From Bacillota bacterium (GTDB lineage: Bacteria > Bacillota > Clostridia > DSM-8532): a stretch of DNA of 6,107 nucleotides. The DNA lies in assembly GCA_023446675.1 (NCBI GenBank), contig JAEXPO010000690.1, forward strand, positions 1 through 6,107. Direction: 5' to 3'. The notes beneath the pieces are model-generated. The model searched no databases. It was not told where the DNA came from and saw only the letters and a list, made by a program, of their open reading frames with translations. The position numbers were made by a program, and so were the translations under genes. Below, piece by piece: positions 1-3,826 of this stretch; within the stretch, counting starts at the first letter, position 1; each line of letters starts with the position of its first letter.

Positions 1-1
1 G

Positions 2-442
2 GATATGCACGTTCATGATGTGGACTTTATCCAGTGGGCCTTTGGGAGGCCCAAGGCGGTTTCCTCCACCGCAATGCATGTTAAATCGGGCTACGACGCT
101 ATTTTTACCGCCTACAGCTACGAGGGCAGGCTTGTTACTTCAGCCTGTGACTGGAGCATGTCCCAGGGCTTTTCCTTTGATGCGGCCTATCTGGTTCGCT
201 TTGAAAAAGGAACGCTGGAGTTGTCCAGGAGTGGACTAAAGGCTTATCCGGAAGGCGGAGAGCCGTTTACTCCGGAGCTTGCCGGAGAGAACGCCTACCT
301 TGCCGAAATGCGGGACTTTATCCGCTGTATCCAAAACGGGAGAAGCCTGTCGGTGGTAACTCCTGATAGCGCCGCTCTTTCGGTGGAGCTGGCCCTGGCG
401 GAAATGGAATCCGCCGCAAAAGGATCCCTTGTATGGCTTTAG
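2..442 (+). CDS. Gfo/Idh/MocA-family oxidoreductase, C-terminal fragment (5' end outside window)
   Basis: This is the C-terminal part of an NAD(P)-dependent sugar or polyol dehydrogenase. The reading frame is open to the left edge, so the first ATG inside the window (position 5) is internal. The fragment opens with DMHVHDVDFIQWAFGRPKAV, which matches the family segment with an Asp, three residues, then a catalytic His (D-x3-H, the D172/H176 pair in Bacillus inositol dehydrogenase). The rest fits the alpha/beta substrate-binding domain: antiparallel strands with an aromatic-rich edge (SACDWSMSQGF), then the closing helix pattern 'ENAYLAEMRDFIRCIQNG...VTPDSAALSVELALAEMESA'. The N-terminal Rossmann domain and the EKP lysine motif lie outside the window. 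The substrate cannot be told; inositol, glucose, fructose and glucoside oxidoreductases all share this fold. The gene ends in TAG and is followed by a hairpin. Family assignment is confident, substrate is unknown. Confidence 0.9.
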   Translation, partial: DMHVHDVDFIQWAFGRPKAVSSTAMHVKSGYDAIFTAYSYEGRLVTSACDWSMSQGFSFDAAYLVRFEKGTLELSRSGLKAYPEGGEPFTPELAGENAYLAEMRDFIRCIQNGRSLSVVTPDSAALSVELALAEMESAAKGSLVWL

Positions 443-477
443 TCTTAAAAGCATAAAAGCTGAATCGTTTTGTGAAA

Positions 478-512
478 GGCTCCGCCTCCCGTGATTAATC
501 GGAGGCGGAGCC
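478..512. terminator. GC-rich hairpin between convergent genes, probable bidirectional terminator
   Basis: GGCTCCGCCTCC (478-489) is perfectly complementary to GGAGGCGGAGCC (501-512), giving a 12-bp stem with an 11-nt loop. It lies 35 bp after the dehydrogenase stop and 77 bp beyond the stop of the convergent beta-helix gene, so it is placed to serve both. The T-tract is weak on both sides: CTTAATAG on the plus strand, and TTTCACAAAA on the minus strand, where three T's directly follow the stem. The hairpin itself is certain; efficient termination in either direction is inferred. Confidence 0.75.
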
Positions 513-589
513 CTTAATAGCCATATATCATAAGTTTTCCGGCATAATGGGGCTTTCACAGCCGGTATAGAGTGCTCTTAGCCTGCCTG

Positions 590-1834
590 TTATTTGTCCT
601 GATCCGTCAAGACGGCCGGTGTGGCTTGCTGTGCTGTCTCCGGCGCCGCAGGCGAAGCCGCCGCTGAGGCCAGATCCTTCTGATATTCAGTGAGTTTTGT
701 CAATTGCTCCTTCATCATTCCTAGAATAAGCTCCTGTGTTTGCTTCTGTATTTCGGGGACCGCGGACATAAGCGCTTCTGCTTTGGCAATAAGCTCCTTT
801 TGCGCCTCAATCTCCTTTTGGCGCTTCTGCGCTATATAATCCATACCTGCGGCCGCCTTTTCCGAGCTTCGTTTGAAGGATTCCGGCTTGCACTCGCAAG
901 GCGACTTCTCAGTCACGTTTTCAACAAAGTTATTACCCGTGCCGTTATCCACGATGCTTGCCGGCTCATTGCCCACAAGACGATTGCGCAGAGCCAGATT
1001 GTAGCTGGCATCTTCATAGAAAGCCAGCCCATAGTTCCGGTTGAACCGGATATCATTTTGCTGGATAATGCTGAAGTTTGAGATGACCTCGATTCCCTCC
1101 ATCTGGTTTCGCTCGATTTGGTTCATACCGACAAAGGTGTTGTCACTCCACGCGGAAATGCCGCTCTGAGTGTTGTCACGCGCTTCGTTTTGGAGCGCGT
1201 TTGTCCCTCTTAAAAAAATAAAGCCTCGAGCCGCATTCCCAATCGAACGGTTTACGAATATGCAGCAGTTCTCTCCAAGTACTTCAAACCCGTTGCTTGC
1301 ATTTTTCAAAACGCTATTGCCGACAAACAGATTATTGGTATCCTCGGCGAAAAAGCAGTCGATGCCGTCATCGCCGCTGCCCGAGACTTTGTTTTCCAGC
1401 ACAAAGTTGCCCGTGCTCGCATTAGACAGCCGAATCCCGTCTGCTAATACGTCTTCAACAATGTTTCTATAGATTAAATTGCTGCTTGAGGCCACTGTCC
1501 AAATACCGACATTGCCGTTCTTAATGTTATTGTTAATGATGCGGTTTGACGAACCGCTTGAGCTTAAGATCCCGGTGCTGCTGTAATTTTGAAGCCGCAA
1601 ACCCAGAACCTCCACTCCCACGACATTGAGAAGTAATATGCCGATTATCAATGTATTTTCACCATCAAAAACGACACACCTGCCGTTGGCAACGATACGG
1701 ATAAAGTTTTTTTCGACCACCACGGTCTGCCTGTAAACACCGTTTTCCAGCAGCAGAACATCGCCGGGCATCACTTCGTCCGAATTAATGAGATCCGTAA
1801 TGTTTGTAAGCGGAGTAACATAAAACACCGCCAT
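590..1834 (-). CDS. Right-handed parallel beta-helix repeat protein with C-terminal coiled coil
   Basis: A 414-residue protein. Residues 1-40 (MAVFYVTPLTNITDLINSDE onward, with a PGDVLLLENGVYRQ segment) form the usual cap-like entry into a pectate-lyase/NosD-type beta-helix. From about 40 to 307 there are about ten rungs of 20-25 residues with the pattern N-x-(hydrophobic)-x2-N-x-(hydrophobic)...G-(I/F/L), for example NRIINNNIKNGNVGIWTV, NFVLENKVSGSGDDGIDC and NTFVGMNQIERNQMEGIEV. A CEC motif (313-315) follows. Residues 324-390 are Lys/Glu/Gln-rich and likely coiled coil. Residues 389-414 are an Ala/Pro/Gln-rich tail. There is no signal peptide, transmembrane segment or cell-wall anchor. The ATG is supported by AAGGAGGA seven bases upstream. 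I see no recognisable lyase catalytic set, so a structural or binding role is as likely as a carbohydrate-active one. A spore-surface role is a hypothesis based on the candidate sigma-K promoter. Confidence 0.87.
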   Translation of the reverse strand: MAVFYVTPLTNITDLINSDEVMPGDVLLLENGVYRQTVVVEKNFIRIVANGRCVVFDGENTLIIGILLLNVVGVEVLGLRLQNYSSTGILSSSGSSNRIINNNIKNGNVGIWTVASSSNLIYRNIVEDVLADGIRLSNASTGNFVLENKVSGSGDDGIDCFFAEDTNNLFVGNSVLKNASNGFEVLGENCCIFVNRSIGNAARGFIFLRGTNALQNEARDNTQSGISAWSDNTFVGMNQIERNQMEGIEVISNFSIIQQNDIRFNRNYGLAFYEDASYNLALRNRLVGNEPASIVDNGTGNNFVENVTEKSPCECKPESFKRSSEKAAAGMDYIAQKRQKEIEAQKELIAKAEALMSAVPEIQKQTQELILGMMKEQLTKLTEYQKDLASAAASPAAPETAQQATPAVLTDQDK

Positions 1835-1842
1835 AGTTCCTT

Positions 1843-1850
1843 TCCTCCTT
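1843..1850 (-). promoter_or_regulatory. Ribosome binding site of the beta-helix gene
   Basis: Read on the minus strand the sequence is AAGGAGGA, an almost perfect Shine-Dalgarno sequence, with 8 bases before the ATG (1834-1832). It fixes the start of the beta-helix gene. Confidence 0.85.
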
Positions 1851-1862
1851 TAGCTGTATTTT

Positions 1863-1892
1863 GGTATAAAAGCCGATTTAAACCGGAGTTAA
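1863..1892 (-). promoter_or_regulatory. Alternative sigma-A-like promoter of the beta-helix gene (weak)
   Basis: On the minus strand TTAACT (1892-1887) and TATACC (1868-1863) are separated by 18 bp. Each matches four of six positions of the housekeeping consensus. Transcription would start a few bases before the ribosome binding site and give a very short leader. This competes with the sigma-K-like site further upstream; sequence alone cannot choose between them. Confidence 0.25.
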
Positions 1893-1938
1893 CCCGGACC
1901 CTGCGGCCTGTTGCCGCGTTGTACTCCTCTCCGGGAGT
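1883..1938. other. Nested inverted repeats in the leader of the beta-helix gene
   Basis: CCGGAG (1883-1888) can pair with CTCCGG (1929-1934), enclosing a hairpin of GCGGC (1903-1907) with GCCGC (1913-1917) around a 5-nt loop. A competing pairing joins ACTCC (1923-1927) with GGAGT (1934-1938). The stems are short. They would lie in the 5' leader if transcription begins at the upstream sigma-K-like promoter. No known riboswitch class is recognised. Confidence 0.3.
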
Positions 1939-2016
1939 CAGCCTGTCTTTGCCGTCCGTCTTGCATTAGAAGATATTCAGGTAAACGCAGAGCCGTTTAA
2001 GGAATCGACTGTACTT

Positions 2017-2045
2017 TATCATATGTACAAGCCTTACTCGCGGTG
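2017..2045 (-). promoter_or_regulatory. Candidate sigma-K (late mother-cell sporulation) promoter for the beta-helix gene
   Basis: On the minus strand CACC (2045-2042) is followed after exactly 16 bases by CATATGATA (2025-2017). This fits the published sigma-K pattern of mACm, 16-17 bp, CATAnnnTA at every fixed position. The predicted start near 2009 leaves a leader of about 175 nt before the ATG at 1834. The consensus is short and A/T-biased, so a chance match is possible. The orientation toward the beta-helix gene and the intergenic position raise its credibility. Confidence 0.4.
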
Positions 2046-2078
2046 AATTGGGGAAAGAGCCCTTTTAAAGCTTTCCTG

Positions 2079-2105
2079 TTGAATGTCCTTTTACTGTGAT
2101 AAAAT
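2079..2105 (+). promoter_or_regulatory. Candidate sigma-A promoter of the WYL regulator
   Basis: TTGAAT (2079-2084) and TAAAAT (2100-2105) match four and five of six consensus positions. The spacer is 15 bp, shorter than the usual 17. Transcription would start near 2112, about 35 nt before the chosen start codon. It is the best housekeeping-like site seen in this spacer on the plus strand. Confidence 0.4.
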
Positions 2106-2134
2106 AATGCAATAGAAAAATGTCGGGCCCAAAA

Positions 2135-2140
2135 GGGGAA
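2135..2140 (+). promoter_or_regulatory. Ribosome binding site that decides the start of the WYL regulator
   Basis: The purine-rich GGGGAA, preceded by AAAA, ends 6 bases before the ATG at 2147. The earlier in-frame ATG at 2120 has only A/T-rich sequence before it and no Shine-Dalgarno match. It would add nine residues (MSGPKGEQG) that are foreign to the family's N terminus. Confidence 0.65.
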
Positions 2141-2146
2141 CAGGGT

Positions 2147-3058
2147 ATGAAGCTGGATCGGCTCATGGGAATCCTTATTGTCTTACTTAAAAATGAACGG
2201 ATAAGCGCCCCCGTGCTGGCAGAAAAATTTGAGGTGAGCCGCCGCACCATAAGCCGGGATATTGAGGCCCTCTGCAAAGCAGGTATACCCATTGTGACAA
2301 GGCAGGGAGGAAACGGGGGAATCTCTATTTTGGAGGGCTACCGGCTGGATAAAAGCGTGCTCACTCAGGATGAGCTTTCCACTCTTGTAATTGCTATGAA
2401 GGGCCTTGGCACCGTAACGCAGGATACGGCGGTGCAAAGGATGCTGGAAAAGCTTTCACCGGGCAGGGATGCTGTGGTTTCCCTTAAGGAAAGCGTGGTT
2501 ATTGATCTGGCATCTCATTATAAGGGCAGCCTTACCGAGAAAATTCATAAGATAAAAAGAGCTATCCAGGAAGAGCGGCTAATAACTTTTAACTACTTTT
2601 ATGAAAAAGGAGAAAGCTCGCGGTGTATTGAGCCCTATTTTATTTCGTTTCAGTGGATGGCCTGGTATGTGTTCGGGTTTTGTTTGGAGCGTCAGGACTG
2701 GAGGCTTTTTAAATTGTCCAGGCTTTGGAACCTGGAGCTTGCCGAAGCCGGCTTTGTACCAAGAGACATACCCCCGGAAAAACGGGACTTCAGCGGAGGC
2801 TTTACGGATCATCTCAAGCTTGTGGCCCTTTTTGAACCCAGTGTCAAATACCAGCTGATTGACAGCTATGGGCCATGCTCGTTTACCGAAACAGAGGACG
2901 GAATGCTGCGCCTGGAGGTAGGCTTTACCAATAAAGGCTATACCTTGAGCTGGATCCTTAGCTTTGGCGACAAGGTTAAGGTGTTGGAACCCCCAACCCT
3001 GGCAGAGGAGGTAAAGCAGATTGCCAGAAGCATGGCCGCCCGTTACGAGCAGCTTTAA
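2147..3058 (+). CDS. YafY-type transcriptional regulator with HTH and WYL domains
   Basis: A cytoplasmic DNA-binding regulator of 303 residues from the chosen ATG. Residues 1-65 form a DeoR/HTH_11-type winged helix: MKLDRLMGILIVLL, then ISAPVLAEKFEVSRRTISRD (recognition helix about 30-42) and a Gly-rich wing (QGGNGGISILEGYRL). Residues about 130-200 are the WYL domain, whose core WMAWYVFGFCLERQDWRLFK is typical of the family. Residues about 225-300 match the C-terminal extension common in full-length WYL regulators. WYL domains are thought to sense ligands, in some cases nucleic acids or nucleotides; the ligand here is unknown. The gene is divergent from the beta-helix gene, with which it shares a spacer of about 310 bp, so it may act on that spacer. 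Its stop codon overlaps that of the convergent acetyltransferase. Length and domain order are normal. Confidence 0.92.
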   Translation: MKLDRLMGILIVLLKNERISAPVLAEKFEVSRRTISRDIEALCKAGIPIVTRQGGNGGISILEGYRLDKSVLTQDELSTLVIAMKGLGTVTQDTAVQRMLEKLSPGRDAVVSLKESVVIDLASHYKGSLTEKIHKIKRAIQEERLITFNYFYEKGESSRCIEPYFISFQWMAWYVFGFCLERQDWRLFKLSRLWNLELAEAGFVPRDIPPEKRDFSGGFTDHLKLVALFEPSVKYQLIDSYGPCSFTETEDGMLRLEVGFTNKGYTLSWILSFGDKVKVLEPPTLAEEVKQIARSMAARYEQL

Positions 3059-3585
3059 GTGACTATGCCCTTGACGGATCTCTCATAGGCAGGGTGAAAA
3101 AGACCTGTGGGTTCATAGAAGCGTTCACCGATGGATTCAAAGCCCAGGCGTGTCAGAAGCTTTTGGGATGCGGTATTGTGCGGGTGATGGCCTGCAATCA
3201 GCTTGGAGCCCCTCAAATTGTCAAAGAAATAACGGATCACACTGTCCGCCGCTTCAAAAGCATACCCTTTTCCCCAGAATTCTTTACGAAGGTGAAAGCC
3301 CAGCTCGTAGATTTTTTCTTCAGTCTGAAAGGGCCGCAGGCCGCAGCAGCCAATGAGCTGACCTTCATTAAGAGCAAAAAAGGGCCAGTACTGGACGCCG
3401 TATTCCCTTTGATTATGTATTTCTTTTATCAGTCGTTCATTTATTTCATTGCCGGTAAAGCTACCGCTTGCGCACAGGTAACGTGTTACCTCCGGGTCGC
3501 TCCACAGCTGTCCGGCCAGAGATAAATCCTCCTTTGTCCACTTTGAAAAGCCGATACGCCCGGTTGACATAAAAAAGGTTCTCAT
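3055..3585 (-). CDS. GNAT-family N-acetyltransferase, RimJ/RimL type
   Basis: A 176-residue acetyl-CoA-dependent acetyltransferase of the Acetyltransf_3 group, complete for this family. Residues 11-35 hold the opening strand and helix (IGFSKWTKEDLSLAGQLWSD). Residues 68-85 form the central strands (PFFALNEGQLIGCCGLRP). Residues 94-113 (ELGFHLRKEFWGKGYAFEAA) carry the acetyl-CoA pyrophosphate loop in the F-W-G-K-G-Y-A form usual in this group. Residues 137-152 (NTASQKLLTRLGFESIG) carry the motif B helix, and the closing FYEPTGLFHPAYE is also typical. The substrate could be a ribosomal protein N terminus, an antibiotic or a small metabolite; sequence cannot say. The start is supported by GGAGGA five bases upstream; a second Met at residue 6 is less favoured. 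The gene is divergent from the GH2 gene and convergent with the regulator. Confidence 0.9.
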   Translation of the reverse strand: MRTFFMSTGRIGFSKWTKEDLSLAGQLWSDPEVTRYLCASGSFTGNEINERLIKEIHNQREYGVQYWPFFALNEGQLIGCCGLRPFQTEEKIYELGFHLRKEFWGKGYAFEAADSVIRYFFDNLRGSKLIAGHHPHNTASQKLLTRLGFESIGERFYEPTGLFHPAYERSVKGIVT

Positions 3586-3626
3586 GCCTGTCCTCCAAAA
3601 GAATTCTTTGTAATGGTATCAGTAAA

Positions 3627-3653
3627 AGCATAGCACAATTAAAACACAATCAA
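3627..3653 (-). promoter_or_regulatory. Candidate promoter of the acetyltransferase gene
   Basis: On the minus strand TTGATT (3653-3648) is followed after 15 bases by TATGCT (3632-3627). The latter is preceded by TGC, giving an extended -10 form (TGnTATGCT). The spacer is short, so the extended -10 would have to compensate. The predicted start lies about 35 nt before the ATG. Confidence 0.35.
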
Positions 3654-3673
3654 AACTGAGCAGCCAGAAAAAA

Positions 3674-3689
3674 GAGGTAATGAGGTAAT
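3674..3689 (+). repeat. Tandem direct repeat of GAGGTAAT
   Basis: GAGGTAAT occurs twice head to tail (3674-3681 and 3682-3689), and GA of a third unit follows. It lies directly before a palindrome and about 20 bp upstream of the -35 position of the GH2 promoter, a usual place for activator half-sites. The repeat is seen directly; the regulatory role is inferred. Confidence 0.55.
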
Positions 3690-3690
3690 G

Positions 3691-3715
3691 ACAAGTTAAT
3701 TATTACTTGTTTTTT
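3691..3715 (+). promoter_or_regulatory. Palindrome with T-tract at the -35 region of the GH2 promoter
   Basis: ACAAGT (3691-3696) and ACTTGT (3705-3710) form an inverted repeat with an 8-nt A/T-only spacer, followed by five further T's. It resembles a weak terminator. However, the gene upstream points the other way and the -10 element lies downstream, so there is no obvious transcript to end. A protein-binding operator overlapping the -35 region is more likely. Confidence 0.4.
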
Positions 3716-3729
3716 CCATTTAAAAAGTA

Positions 3730-3738
3730 TGTTATGAT
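3730..3738 (+). promoter_or_regulatory. Extended -10 promoter of the GH2 gene
   Basis: TGTTATGAT holds an extended -10 element: TG, one base, then TATGAT, which matches five of six consensus positions. The sequence 17 bp upstream is a run of T's (3710-3715), a poor -35, so the promoter probably depends on the extended element or on an activator. Transcription would begin near 3745 and leave a leader of about 80 nt. Confidence 0.5.
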
Positions 3739-3756
3739 CCAGGAAAGAGCTCCTGG
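3739..3756 (+). promoter_or_regulatory. Inverted repeat across the predicted transcription start of the GH2 gene
   Basis: CCAGGA (3739-3744) and TCCTGG (3751-3756) are perfect complements around a 6-nt spacer. The repeat abuts the -10 hexamer and spans the predicted start, the classic place for a repressor operator. If transcription starts slightly upstream, it could instead be a 5'-end stabilising hairpin. Confidence 0.4.
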
Positions 3757-3810
3757 CACCTGACAGACAAAGGGCTGCCTGCGTCCACAATGAGTTGCAG
3801 TACAGTGCAT

Positions 3811-3817
3811 AAAGGAG
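3811..3817 (+). promoter_or_regulatory. Ribosome binding site of the GH2 gene, deciding between two ATGs
   Basis: AAAGGAG ends 9 bases before the ATG at 3827. A nearer ATG at 3822 is out of frame and reads Met-Lys-stop. Its TGA (3828-3830) overlaps the true start, so 3827 is the only start that opens the long frame here. Confidence 0.85.
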
Positions 3818-3826
3818 AATAATGAA

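Noticed and set aside
539..565. CCGGC/GCCGG inverted repeat after the beta-helix gene
   Set aside because: Only 5 bp with a 17-nt loop and no T-tract; the 12-bp hairpin at 478-512 explains termination better.
1889..1966. 25-codon Arg/Gln-rich open frame on the minus strand in the beta-helix leader
   Set aside because: No ribosome binding site precedes its ATG, and the composition looks like translated GC-rich hairpin sequence.
2120..2146. Upstream in-frame ATG of the WYL regulator
   Set aside because: It lacks a ribosome binding site and adds residues outside the family's N terminus; the ATG at 2147 is better supported.
3094..3525. Open frame of 143 codons on the plus strand opposite the acetyltransferase
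   Set aside because: The minus-strand frame carries the complete GNAT motif series and a good ribosome binding site; this one has neither.
3691..3715. Intrinsic terminator reading of ACAAGT-N8-ACTTGT plus T's
   Set aside because: The stem is short and A/T-rich, no plus-strand gene lies immediately upstream, and it sits before the GH2 -10 element.
3740..3826. Possible catabolite-repression (cre) site before the GH2 gene
   Set aside because: I looked for the TGWAANCGNTNWCA pattern and saw no convincing match.
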